Position numbers and translations under genes: made by a program. A DNA stretch of 64,000 nt, taken from contig JAAROD010000080.1 of assembly GCA_012274445.1 (NCBI GenBank), positions 1,426,001-1,490,000 of the forward strand, read 5' to 3'. Under the pieces are notes generated by a model, which had not been told where the DNA came from, did no database searches, and saw only the letters and a program-made list of their open reading frames with translations. Positions 44,240 to 55,320 of the stretch are shown piece by piece (the stretch's first letter is position 1; each line of letters starts with the position of its first letter). This DNA is from Sclerotiophoma versabilis (lineage: Eukaryota > Ascomycota > Dothideomycetes > Pleosporales > Didymellaceae).

Positions 44240-46562
44240 CCTGTTACGACACAGGGTCGAAATCTCGAGGTTGCAAGCCCTTCCGTTACATAGGAGAAGG
44301 TCTGGCAGACGTGCAAGGACTCCCGTGTCTGTTGTAATTCTCACTTATACAATGTGGCTGGCCCCTTAGACGCACGCCTAGATGCCCAAGCACGGGCGGG
44401 ATACGAGCATGCAAGGTGAGCCACACCACGCCTTCACCTTCTCGAAATGGCGTCAAATCCGGGGAAACCAATGCAGGAAATTCCACGAGCGCAACCATTT
44501 CGGTAACAAGCATGCGCAGTTGGTCAGATACACGGTTTTTTCTTGCTGTACAGCGACCTGAGAACGGAAAATGTGCATAGGCAGTCTTGTTTGACTAAGT
44601 GCTAGCTTTCCGCAAGCACAGGGCAGAAGTCATTTAGGGGCGCAACGCTTGTATCGGGTACTGCGATGGAGAAACAGTCCATAATGTCGGCTTCGGGCTG
44701 GAACCGAGTGTATGGCTTTGACATCCAGGCATATCCTCGTCTCAAGAGCAACTGCCGGCATGTCACGCACATGGCTGCACGGGCGTCCAGCATGTACCAG
44801 AGCACACCTTGTGACGACACGGGAGTCTCCGCGCGACGATCAAAGCCTTGTCTCGATGGTGTCGTTCGCCGAAAATCCACCCTTGATTGTGCTTGGCGCA
44901 GCTTGCGTGGTAGTGTTGAGACTCGAGATCTTGAATGCAAAACGGCGCATGCAGTGGGTCAGTGCAGGAGCTGACCGTGGATCACACTTCGAAACGTCAA
45001 CATGGCGGGCTACGTACGGGCATGCCGACTGGTAGCGAATGAATGATTAATGGAACGTGTGGAGCCTGCAGCCATATCCCAGGAACGGCTGATCGTAGAG
45101 GGTAAAGTGGGCTTGCCCGTTCGTCTTGTGAAACCCACCTTCCTGATTTGAGGCAGTTATGCAGGGGTCTGTATCCGGCCGCACAGCACCACTTGCCGCC
45201 TGCAACAACAACCATGATGATATACTGTGGTAGCCCCCGGCAGTTTTCCGCAGTCCTCTTCTAAGTACACTACACAAATATAGATACCAAGACGTGAAGC
45301 CAATAGAACCTATTAAACAAGTGGAACAGTTAAGAGCAGAGCTATTTGCAATCGATTGTCGAGATTCCGTGGTAGGAGCTTCCTGTTGCCGCAGCCAACA
45401 GTGTAGAAACTCCTGGAGACACCACAGCAGATCTCAACTAGGAACCCAAGCCGAGTCATCGCTGTATAAGGTAAGAAATTCAGCTTGTCGCAGCTCGATC
45501 GGCTTTTCCCACAGCGATTGCAGTCATTGTGTCCCGTTAGGTCTAATGACAACCATCACCTCGACGCATCTGGACTGCTAGATTACGGAAAAGTAGTTGC
45601 GCTTATATGGCCTTTGAAGCTGGACAGAGTCCATCTCCAGTCGTGACACAGGTGTCGTGCTCAGTATCGGTCATGTACACCAACAGTAGGCAAATGAAGC
45701 CGAGTTAAATTGCATGCGAAGAAATGAGTGCTTGGCTGCTTTCCCGCTGCAGAAACTAAATGGTTGACCTTTGCCACACATGCAAGAGTAGAGTCTTGTA
45801 ATTGCGACACTTCGAGGAAACGTTGTCCTTTTGGTAGCCTGACGCTTCTAGCATTCTATCTCAAATAGTAAGATGGACGGGAAACATGTCCACGCAGGTC
45901 CGGAATCTTTGGTGCAGCTCGCGGGGCTATGGCAATGAGTACTATGTATATCCTGTTCAGAGCTTACGTGGCCATTTAAATTGCAACGTTAGGTTGACGC
46001 ATTGCGTGCAGCTAGAAGGTGGCGGGCGATGTAACAACGTATCTTTGTTGAGCATGGGTGAAAGTGAGAGGGAAGTCGCGTGTGCAAGGCTCCAACACGC
46101 CAGTTTGGCTCAGAGGCCCGTGCGTATCCGCTGATCTCTTTGTCATCACTGCTCGACTCCAGCATCGACCGAGCATAACGACATTGTTATTTTCATTGTG
46201 ATCCCTCCATTGTCCCGATAGTTCACAATATTCTAGTCTGCCTTCGTATCGCCTTATCATACAACCCTGTCTGCTCCATTTCGCCACGGCTGCATGAAGG
46301 TGTTGGCGCACCTCTTCTCTCTAGCAACTGTCATCTCCTGCTCGGGATTTGTCTGCAGTCGTTCTCGGGCACTTCTCTGTACAAACATCATGTGTCTAGC
46401 AGTAACTGAGCGGTTTTACAATACATTCATCGTACTGTAGGGGCCTACTGTGGTATTTGATCAGCCTTTGCAGCATTTGATCTGGGATCTTTTATCCATA
46501 AACCCCACACCACTCTTGCGGACAACTTAATCAATTGCTGCTGAAGTTTCTGTTATCGGAAA
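44240..46562. other. Gap of about 2.3 kb without recognisable gene
   Basis: Between two divergently transcribed genes (SAT4-like, leftward; SF1 helicase, rightward). It has frames up to about 110 codons on both strands, but none shows a motif, a signal peptide or a consistent splice chain. Promoters of both neighbours are expected at its ends. Confidence 0.3.
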
Positions 46563-49514
46563 ATGTATAAGCGAATGATGACTTCCGACAATAATAGTCA
46601 CAACGAGTTTGAAACACACAGGGGCGTCCATGATATCACGACCACGAAGATTGTTGCAGCCCCCTCCATACTGGGCTTAGCCAAAGGCAGCGAGAAAATA
46701 GAGTCCAACGTGTTAAGCAGCCTACCGACTCCGCCATTATCATCAGTACCAACTCCTCCAGGGATCCATTATCCCAGAATTCAGATGATCCCCAGTGGCA
46801 GCAAGTCAAAGGCAATATACTATGCTGCGTCAGGCCTTGTTTCATCCGAAGAAACTATCACTCAACAAACAGCATCTAAATTTGACGTATATGCAAAACC
46901 ATACGTCCCATTCGGGTTACGAGCCGTCAATGAGGAACCGGCGGGGAGCATAATCATTACCGAAGCGAAACACAAGATTGGCTATGAAGCATATATCAGT
47001 ACATTCGCAGGCAGAGATTTCCTCACTCACCAGCGTGCGTTGGACCACGATTGGCCCAACGAGGGCCTGTCGCCAACAACAGAGCTCACTGAGCAGTCTT
47101 ACATGCATTACTTTGCATCGCTGTTACAGCGCGAATGTGCAGCGAATGTACAGCGGAACAAACACTACGCACTGTATGGGGTTCTACTGCAGCCTGTACC
47201 TATGCCTGATCTTACCTGCCTCTGGGCCTTGTGCGTTCCCGGGTTACGAGAAGATAGCCCGTTAATTGAGATGGGGAATACCCTACAAATCCGCCAACTA
47301 TGGGTAGATCGGGTTGGCAACCCAGTTCAGATGCCAGTTCCGTTTATCGGCGACGGCGGACATTATGTCGTGTCAAAGTCCTGGACCGGGAAGCGATACG
47401 ATGCTTCTGTGTACAACGTGAGCAGAGTTCACGAAACTGTGTACCTGAGAGTGGATGGCTTTGAGAACCTCACCCCATACTACGATCAAAATGTTCTACC
47501 CATAGTAGTGAATGTTGTCTTCCCACTCCAGCAGCGGGTACTGCAAGGCCAGCACAGGGCACTGCTGTCAGTGAGTGGGAGTCTCAAAGATGTAATCCGG
47601 AACCCGCAGGAGACCTCGTCCGACATCGATGACTTCTCTGAGCCGTCGTTCAGTACTGAGCCAGTGTCAATATCTGTGAACACTCTGGCTGCTCCAACAA
47701 GCGACTGGATTCGCAGGATGCTGTTCCCTATCGAGACTCACGCGCGGCTTCAAACAGATTTGAGGAACATCCCTCATCGAGCTCTCTTCGACCATGCCAT
47801 CAACTACGAGCAGGCACATGCCGTGAACTCCGTATGTGCTATTGACTGCGGGACTCTACCATACCTCATTAGTGGCCCACCTGGCACTGGCAAAACAAAG
47901 ACATTGATTGAAATAGCTATGCAGCTATTGAATACCACAGATGTTGCTCATCTGCTAATATGCGCGCCTTCTGAAGCTGCAGCGGACACTCTTGCCTTGA
48001 GGCTGAAACCGTATCTGACTCCGAAGCAGCTTCTGCGTCTCAATGCACCGAACAGAGCTGAAAATGAAGTCCCGCGCGAACTGCTGCAGTACTCCTTCTT
48101 TCAGGACGATATTTTCTACCTGCCGCCATTCAAGACAATCCTATCATTCAGCGTGATAGTAACTTCATGCCGCGATGCTACCATGTTAGCAGAAGTCCGT
48201 TTGACAAATGCCGATCTCTGGACTATGGAGCGAGATTTGGTATCAGCGTTGCACCCCGAAGACGAGCCACCGATGCCATCACTGCATTGGGGTGCACTTC
48301 TGCTCGATGAAGCCGCTCAAGCGACTGAACCCGACGTTTTGCCAGCTATCAGCGTCGTCTGCCCGCCCCCAGCCTACCCTCAAGACCGGCCCCAACCGCG
48401 TCTAGTAATGGCAGGCGACGAGCATCAACTAGGCCCACGAACCGCATCTCACGATTCAGCATTCTCCACTTCTCTCTTTGCGCGCCTTTTCTCGCGCAGC
48501 CTTTACGCCAAGCACCCACTTTCTCGTTCTAATGTCAAGCCTTCAACAAGCCCACCAGTCCTCAAACGCGCCATGCTACCTATTCTCTATCCGCCATTCA
48601 CTAATCTGATTCGCAACTACCGCTCTCATCCCGCCATACTCAGCGTGCCATCCTCAATCTTCTATCACGACACTCTGATCCCTGAAGCCCCACTCTTCCA
48701 GACACCCTTGCAGCTCTGCCCACTCTGGCGCGGCCGTAAGTGGCCTGTCTTGTACATCCCGCATACCGGACCAGACGAGATTGAGCGCGACAACGGCGGC
48801 TGGTACAATATCAGCGAAGCACGACTCGCCTGCTCGCTTGCACAGACACTAGTCTTCGAGTCCGGCGTGAAGCAAGAAGATGTGTGTATCATGTCTCCTT
48901 TCGCTGCGCAAGTTAAACTGCTACGTTCCACAATAAGGTCAACCCGATACGCCGGAGGGATTGGGCTATGGGATGTGAACATTGGGCCTGTGGAGGCATT
49001 CCAGGGGTTGGAAAAGAGAGTTGTGATTATTTGCACGACGAGGACAAGGATGAGATTTGTGGAAGAAGATGTGAGCAGAGGCATGGGCCTGGTGCATCAG
49101 AAGAGGAAATTGAATGTTGCACTGACGCGGGCCAAAGAAGCATTGTTCGTGATTGGAAGCCCGGAGGTGATGGGTGCGGATGAGCATTGGAGGTTGTGGA
49201 TGGCGTTTTGTAATAGGAACGGGCTGGTTGATGATCACTTCGGGGTGTGGAAGGATCGGGAGGTGTTCAAAGATGGGAAGGCTGATGTGTTGGAAAGAGT
49301 GCTGATCGCCAAGGAGGAAGCCCTGAGCGAGAAGCAGTGGCCGGCGTTGGGTCCTGCAGCTGCTGGCTACAATATTGATGGAGGGGAGTACGAGACTTGG
49401 ACTGATAGCCTGCGAAAGGTACTAGATGAGGAGGAATATGCAGACGAGGAGGACCACGAAGAAGACGACACAAGCACACCTAAAGCTAGGAGTGTTTATG
49501 ATGCAAGTTTCTGA
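46563..49514 (+). CDS. Upf1/MOV10-type superfamily 1 RNA/DNA helicase
   Basis: One uninterrupted exon of 983 residues. All SF1 motifs are in order: Walker A 'GPPGTGKTKT' at about residue 438, Ia 'ICAPSEAAADTLALRL', II 'LLLDEAAQATEPD', III 'VMAGDEHQLGPR', IV 'NYRSHPAI', V 'VEAFQGLEKRVVIICTTRTR' and VI 'KLNVALTRAKEALFVIG'. The N-terminal 430 residues have no recognised domain; the C-terminus is acidic ('DEEEYADEEDHEEDD'). The order fits the Upf1-like group, closest in feel to MOV10/SDE3-like helicases that act in RNA silencing or mRNA decay. Which subgroup it belongs to cannot be told by eye. The lack of introns in a gene this long is unusual for the window. Confidence 0.88.
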   Translation: MYKRMMTSDNNSHNEFETHRGVHDITTTKIVAAPSILGLAKGSEKIESNVLSSLPTPPLSSVPTPPGIHYPRIQMIPSGSKSKAIYYAASGLVSSEETITQQTASKFDVYAKPYVPFGLRAVNEEPAGSIIITEAKHKIGYEAYISTFAGRDFLTHQRALDHDWPNEGLSPTTELTEQSYMHYFASLLQRECAANVQRNKHYALYGVLLQPVPMPDLTCLWALCVPGLREDSPLIEMGNTLQIRQLWVDRVGNPVQMPVPFIGDGGHYVVSKSWTGKRYDASVYNVSRVHETVYLRVDGFENLTPYYDQNVLPIVVNVVFPLQQRVLQGQHRALLSVSGSLKDVIRNPQETSSDIDDFSEPSFSTEPVSISVNTLAAPTSDWIRRMLFPIETHARLQTDLRNIPHRALFDHAINYEQAHAVNSVCAIDCGTLPYLISGPPGTGKTKTLIEIAMQLLNTTDVAHLLICAPSEAAADTLALRLKPYLTPKQLLRLNAPNRAENEVPRELLQYSFFQDDIFYLPPFKTILSFSVIVTSCRDATMLAEVRLTNADLWTMERDLVSALHPEDEPPMPSLHWGALLLDEAAQATEPDVLPAISVVCPPPAYPQDRPQPRLVMAGDEHQLGPRTASHDSAFSTSLFARLFSRSLYAKHPLSRSNVKPSTSPPVLKRAMLPILYPPFTNLIRNYRSHPAILSVPSSIFYHDTLIPEAPLFQTPLQLCPLWRGRKWPVLYIPHTGPDEIERDNGGWYNISEARLACSLAQTLVFESGVKQEDVCIMSPFAAQVKLLRSTIRSTRYAGGIGLWDVNIGPVEAFQGLEKRVVIICTTRTRMRFVEEDVSRGMGLVHQKRKLNVALTRAKEALFVIGSPEVMGADEHWRLWMAFCNRNGLVDDHFGVWKDREVFKDGKADVLERVLIAKEEALSEKQWPALGPAAAGYNIDGGEYETWTDSLRKVLDEEEYADEEDHEEDDTSTPKARSVYDASF

Positions 49515-50214
49515 AACATCAGACAATCTTGCACAGAGAACACAACTGGATACATCTATTCCGAAGTAAGATAAAGGCAGATCAAAGGTAGCGGCGTTCT
49601 GGAGTCGGCAGGACCCGCAGGCAGTGAGAGGAATGCGGCCATGAGAACACACCAGATTGCGATCACCCCCAAGATGAAAGCCGACAACGTACAGTTTCCG
49701 GACACACTGTCCTGGCAAAAAAAGCGACGTTGGCAGGATTCGAACCTACGCTCCCGAGGGAAACAGATTTCAAGTCTGTCGCGATAACCACTCCGCCACA
49801 ACGCCAGTTATTGATAATTGCCACCCGGACTAATATCCCTATAATCATATAGTGTTTTGGTAAAGTAGGTAATGCTGAAGAGGGACGAGCGCGAGCATCT
49901 GTGAGTGCTACAATAAGTGGGTCTGTGGGGCCATGCAGGAAGGCGGACATGGGACGAGTGGCGTGTGATACAGCAGTGCCTCCACGGAGTTGGTATTCTC
50001 AGAATCGTGAATACTCACTCTTGATATCAGCGAAGTGTACTGCCTTCCGCCTTGACGCTATTTCTTTCATTACTTGTTAACTCTTTTGATTGCGCTTGAA
50101 CGCCTATAAAAGCAATGCCTGTGTTCCTCAAGCTCAGAAGAGAATTCCACAACGCCCCTCATCATACAATCCGGTATGAGTATGTCTCTACGTGTACCTC
50201 CTGCTTGCTTGCCC
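49515..50214. other. Spacer with tRNA-Ser
   Basis: 700 bases between the helicase gene and the transcription-factor gene (convergent). It contains the tRNA-Ser gene and an isolated TATAAAA at 50105-50111 on the + strand without a credible gene behind it. Confidence 0.4.
49725..49805 (-). tRNA. tRNA-Ser (UGA)
   Basis: On the - strand an 81-nt segment folds as a type II tRNA: acceptor GGCGTTG/CAACGTC, D-arm with GTGGTTA, anticodon stem CAGA/TCTG with loop CTTGAAA (anticodon TGA), a long variable arm (TTTCCCTCGGGAGC) and T-arm TAGG-TTCGAAT-CCTG. A run of seven T follows the 3' end, as Pol III termination requires. No intron. Confidence 0.93.
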
Positions 50215-53200
50215 TCACTGTGTCATCCCCGCGTTAGCCATTTCTGTCGCGAAATCCAAATCCATGTCCATATCAAAGCTCAACTCATGGTCGTCCCACG
50301 CCATGGTCGGTGTCGGTGCACTACTCGCACTCAAATCCATCGCGCTGGTGGTCGCATTCAACGGGATCGTAGACTCAAAGCCCGCACTCGTCGCTGGGTT
50401 CTGAAACTCACTCGGCAGCTGATCCCAACTTGGGAGGTGAAAGTCATCCATCGCTTTGCTCGGATCGATGTTTGTGTAAGTCTGTTCGGCGATCGGGGCC
50501 ATTGCCATGGCTGACGCGCGGCGCGATGCGGTAGTCGTTGGGGAAGCGGATGTGGAGCCTGTCAGGCCGGGCATGCCGGGCGATTGTGTGGAAGACAAGT
50601 GACGCGCGTGCTCGTACATGGCTGTGGTACCCGAAAGAGAGCATTCGAACTGCACAGCGCGGGTTGGATCATCGGCAGGCAGATTCAGGACGTTGAAGTT
50701 GGTCACATTGTTAACGTCAAAGCTGGGGTCGAGCTGTGCGGCGGAGCCGAGGCCAAGGTCTTCGTAGATCTCGTGTTGAGAATGGACGCCTGCAATCGTC
50801 AGTATAGTGTAGAGGAAATTCGTGATGAAGAGGTACGTACCTGGCATCTGTATGCTTAAATCAATACCATGAGCCTTTTTGAAGAGATTGAGCCATTCTG
50901 GATTGTCCGCAGCGGTCTGATGCCACGGGTCATCAGGTTCGCCATAGAGGATGATCCGAGCCTCCTTTTGCAGCATCTCATCTGAAACTGTACCTGCACC
51001 ATGCTTTTCGACGTGTTGGCGGGCGAATCGTCCCAAGCGTAGAGTCAGAATTTCCCAGCAAGTAGCACGCTGATGGTTATCTGGTGACCCTGAAGACGAA
51101 TAGTCTTGAGCTGTGGTGTTCTGAAGTACGATGGGGCCTGAATTTTGTCTGTCGCCTTGGTAGGCATCTGAAAGATTGACGGTGTTTGGTAACAGGTATT
51201 CCAGGTCCTTGTCTCCGAGCATGACTGGCATGCGCTGTAGATAAGTCAGTCTCGGATGATTGTTCACACAGATTCTTTCTCGGGATCTTACACTGCAGCT
51301 GTTTGTGTTGCTCGCTGAGAACGGGAATGGAGATTTGCTCTCATTAGCGATTAGGTATGGAGGCATGGCATTAGTGACGTGTACAGCGGCCGAGGGGTCA
51401 AGACCACGACAGCCTTTCCAGTTCTTCATCTCGGCACCATTGCGGAACTCTTTTGATAAGTGGTCGATTCGATCTTGCCACTTGTCGAACTCCATGCCAC
51501 AGAAGCCACATCTTGACTTGATGTACTGCGCTTCAGACTTCCACAAATCCATGGTCGGGGTCATTTTAACATTATGCATCAGTCGCAGATGTTGCCGCAG
51601 GTGGTCCTTCCGGTAAAATGTACGAGACTCCAGACCCTTCTCTTCGCAGGCGGCGTGGTTATGATTGGCAAGGTGATCTTTACTCGGTTCGAGTTCACCG
51701 CAATAGACGCATTTGCTCTTGCCTGTTGCCGTATCAGTAATGACCTCGCCTAACGGCGCGCAAATCCATTTCTCAAGTGACAGATGAAGGCTCTTTTCAT
51801 GTCTTGACCAGTCGTACTTCGACTTGAAACGATCGGTACAGAATGTGCACTGGAAGAGACGAGGGACGTCCTTCTCGGTGTCCCTAGGGGCTCGAGTTGG
51901 GATACGTCGCCGCCTGCGCCTCTCTTTCGACTTCAGACTGTTCATCGACCCAAGAGAATGCCTAGAGCCGTGCGAGTAGGCTGTTTTGTGGGAACCGAGA
52001 GATCCAGAAGACATGTTCGTAAAGCCAGTCTCCAAGGACGACAGCGAGGGCGCTCTGAAGACTGAGAAGCTATCGGTACTCTTGTTAGACGAAAGGTGCT
52101 GATAGCTGCTGCTGGCGCTAGTGTTCTCAGGCAGGTCAAAGGTTTCCACAGCCTGGGCAATAGCCGTCAGGGGAGCAGGTTCGTTTTCGGGGGGAGAGTG
52201 CTTCCATCGTTCGAAAGGATCTGTCGCGAGTTAACCGAAACATTCCTGCTGTTGTAAAGCTGACACAGTCGACATGGTGCCATAACCTAAGTCCGTCGTG
52301 CCAACGCTTGCTTGACGCTGGTCATTGACTCGGAACTTGAAGAACCGGCCAGAGGTGTTCGTCGAAGCTTGCGGCTGGCTAGACTCAGTGGGGATATGCT
52401 TACTCAGAGACTCCCAAGTCCTGCCCGGTGGGATGTTGAGGGCTTCTGTCGATGGTCGTATACTAGGTGAAGAGCTTCGCTTTGGCCTTGACTTCTGTCT
52501 TCGCCGCGTGTTGGCCATCCAATTCGATATCTGACCCAATGAAAGGCCGGTCTGTTGGCCCAATACCTCCTTCTCCTCTTCGGTTGGGTAAGGGTGATCA
52601 TGATGTTCAAGCATCCAGTCTTTTAGGGCTTTGACAGCCGCTCGTGGGAATCGAGCGGCAGCGGCACCTTTCTTAGGGCCCAGGTCTCCGCTCTCGTCAT
52701 CTATAGGTCCGACATGACCTTTAGACCTCAACTGCTTCCTGCGGGTAAGGCCACCCCACTGATGAACGTCATTCTCGCCTACAACATCTAACGTGTCCAG
52801 TGCAGTCCTCTGTGTTCGGTAGGGCATCAACTCTGGGTTAGAGAAGCTGCAAGGTCGGAAGAGATTGTTACAAGGCGAGCAGCCTGATGTTCCATCACCC
52901 TTTGCGTTATAGATAAAGCACTCAAGAGACCTCGAACGACAGTACTCGCAAGGGTTGGCAGGCTTCTGATATCCAGGCAGCCAACTGGAGAAATCCGTAT
53001 TAAACTCTTCCGTTTGAACGTTGTTCGTTTCCAGGAAAGCATCGAGAAGTTGGCTGTGGCCTGTTAGTAGTGTATAAAGACATTGATTGTGCTTGAGTGA
53101 AATATTGCAGAGTTTCTCTCTACGCGCAAGTATCTTGAACACGGCGAACGTAGTAGTTGTCCGCGTTGAGCGAAGTCGAAAGTACTGGTTAACAACAGTA

Positions 53201-53327
53201 TGACAGGCACTCACCTTTCGCTTGTCCGGATTGCTGAAGCATCTTGACCCGCCTGTTGATTCACATCGGGCATAGCCGCTTCGCCAAAGTCGAAGAACTG
53301 GGCCATATCGGCGTTCGGAGCAACCAT
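50215..53327 (-). CDS. Transcription factor with Zn2Cys6-like cluster, homeodomain and C2H2 fingers
   Basis: Proposed exons are 53215-53327, 52287-53053, 51292-52220, 50841-51234 and 50215-50789, giving 925 residues. Residues 73-106 have six Cys spaced C-x2-C-x6-C-x12-C-x2-C-x6-C. Residues about 168-228 are a TALE/KN-like homeodomain ending 'QISNWMANTRRRQKSR'. A basic patch (KSKERRRRRR) precedes C2H2-type fingers starting near residue 418 ('CTFCTDRFKSKYDWSRHEKSLH') with two more Cys/His motifs. The intron between exons 2 and 3 is uncertain: the frame continues directly but has a TAA at 52234-52236, so a 66-nt intron with a weak GTTATG donor is proposed to remove it. The 57-nt and 51-nt later introns do not change frame. 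A nuclear regulator; targets unknown. Confidence 0.8.
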
Positions 53328-54593
53328 GGTGACGGCCGCTCAAGGCTGGTTTGTCACAGCGGGACAATTGCCAAGCGAAAGATGCAACAATGTGGCAACA
53401 AACACGCCCTCTGCTAAAGAACGGGAATGTCGAAAGTGGTTATAAGGCGTGTATGTAGATTTGAGCGACAAGCGACCTAGAAGAGGCTTGCTCAGAGTCA
53501 GATCGGAGCACGCTAGTCGTGACCGGAACGGCTTAGTGGATGTCAATTCGAAGGGCGCGCAGTTGAACAGCGGACCCATTAAAACTTGGCGGAGTGCACC
53601 ATCTTTCGACGAGGAGAGGCTGAAGAAGTCGTACTGCTGACTCAGGTGCCATCATCGGTCGCTCGTCGTCTTTTACATCGCAATAGGTGTCTACCGTCAC
53701 TTCCAGAAGTGCGATTGACATCAATTGTGAGCTTGCCTATCGAAGGGGTGATGTGAGCGCACAAACATCGCCTCCAGCATTCATCCAGGGCCTCATTAAG
53801 TTCGGAGTGATCGCAGCTGCAACTACGGCTCGCTTTTCACCGACCACGACTTGTTTCGGCGTTGCGCGAGCGTAGTGTCGTACCAGACATCGTTGGGCGT
53901 CCCACATTCTAGAATGTGGTGGACCCAGCGAATCCGGGGATCTCTGCCGGAATAAACGCAGGTGAGATGTCTCCGAAAGGTAGCCACATGCGTGTAGGTG
54001 TGTTATCGCGAGGCATTTGTAAGCTGCACGGCGCTCGTCATAAGGCTCGTGGTGCGCAGTTGTGATCTGTGAGAGATGGCATTACTTTGCGAGCAGTGCG
54101 ACGTTGCGAACAAGAGCTCGGATTGAGTTTATCCGCAGCCTTCTGGTCACGTGGGGCCGGCTTCAACTGTACGGAAACATGGCCCGCTCCCTGGGGCCGA
54201 TGTTCGGATTTGCTGGATGACTTTTGATGGAAGGCGGTGATCTTGTTGACGAAATGGATAAAAAGAGAATAATCACGGGAGTTTTCTGCTGGAAGTCTCG
54301 CCCTAGTTACCCTGCACTTAGTTACCCTCACCGAATGCAATGACCCACCATACTGTCACTCAACGCGGTATTAATGATCATGTTATTGCATTGTAGCATA
54401 GACGCTTGATGTCAACAGAGCAAAACTTCTGTGCTTATACAAGGGTAACAAAAGGTTCGGGCTTGCACGTGTTGAAAGGACACCCTCGCTATGCTTCGTA
54501 ACAGTAGAGAACACTTCTACCAAATGCAAAAATAGGAACAGGAACTTGAATGAACGCCATTGAATGCAAGATTGGAAGGCCTTGTCCGCCAAA
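53328..54593. promoter_or_regulatory. Upstream region of the homeodomain/C2H2 gene
   Basis: About 1.27 kb without a recognisable gene. It contains a perfect 18-bp palindrome at 53902-53919 (see separate entry). The right end is the 3' UTR of the next leftward gene. Confidence 0.35.
53902..53919. promoter_or_regulatory. Perfect palindrome containing a heat-shock-element-like core
   Basis: CCACATTCTAGAATGTGG is its own inverse over 18 bases and contains TTCTAGAA, the tail-to-tail TTC/GAA arrangement bound by heat shock factor. It stands about 575 bases upstream of the homeodomain/C2H2 factor start. The palindrome is seen; HSF binding is inferred from the core. Confidence 0.4.
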
Positions 54594-55320
54594 TCACCCA
54601 TGATAACCCCCAGGCATGCGACCATACCCGGAATGCTGCGTTGGCGGACTCGGCACCTGAGGCGGCGGCATCCTCATCATCCTTCCAACCGCCGGATGCG
54701 CCATAGCCCCAGCACTATCCCTTCTCTTTTTTCTCCTCGGCTTCTCACTTCCCAGTCTTGAAGGCTCGCCCGCCATATACCCTCTATCCTGATATCCCGC
54801 CGCGGCAAATGGGGGCTCCGCAACCCTTCTATCATCGTCACCGGGCAATCTCAGTTCGACTAGGCTGTAAAAATAGTCCAGCACTTCTGGGTATCGCAAT
54901 ACGGAAGCTTTCCAGTCAAGGTCAATACCGCGCTTGAACTCAGCGTGGGCTTCAGCGATCTGTGATTGCAGTTGCTGGATGTACATGGGATGGATAGGCG
55001 GTGCGCCAGAGAAGCGCATGTAGACGTCGTAGTGGGGGAGCGAGTTTAGGTAGGCGGTTTGCGCGTGTTGACGGATCGTGGTGAGGCGTTGGAAGGCGAA
55101 CTGGATGTGCTGGCGCGCGTGGGTGATCACCCAGTCACTGTGAATCAATCAGTCTATGATTCGGAGCAATCTTGGGCCAGACATGCCGTATTAGTGCCTG
55201 CTTCTCATCCATTGCCCTACTCTCGGCCTGATCAAGGGCGATCTGGAGACGCTCTGACTCGCAGAGACATCCTGAGTGTGGCGGTGCGCTACATATTGCG
55301 CAGTTGGGCTCGGCATCCAT
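54594..55320 (-). CDS. Conserved fungal protein of unknown function with GC-AG intron
   Basis: Exons 55187-55320 and 54594-55137 give 225 residues. No GT donor fits the required phase, but a GC donor (CG|GCATGT, at 55186) with a GACTGAT branch and CACAG acceptor gives a 49-nt intron and the seam 'ALIRDWVITHARQH'. The N-terminus has four Cys (NCAICSAPPHSGCLC), perhaps a metal site, then a helical region ('WVITHARQHIQFAFQRLTTIRQHAQ') and 'HAEFKRGIDLDWKASVLRYPEVLDYFYSLVELRLPGD'. The tail is Pro/Gly/Arg-rich with a nuclear-type 'KPRRKKRR'. I recall this arrangement from uncharacterised ascomycete proteins but know no function. Confidence 0.8.

Noticed and set aside
44602..45035. Overlapping frames of about 110 codons on both strands.
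   Set aside because: No motif, no signal peptide, no splice chain to longer products; the two strands are equally open, as expected by chance.
50105..50514. TATAAAA followed by an ATG at 50176 with a 112-codon + frame.
   Set aside because: The frame lies antisense to the last exon of the homeodomain/C2H2 factor and has no motif or usable splice continuation.
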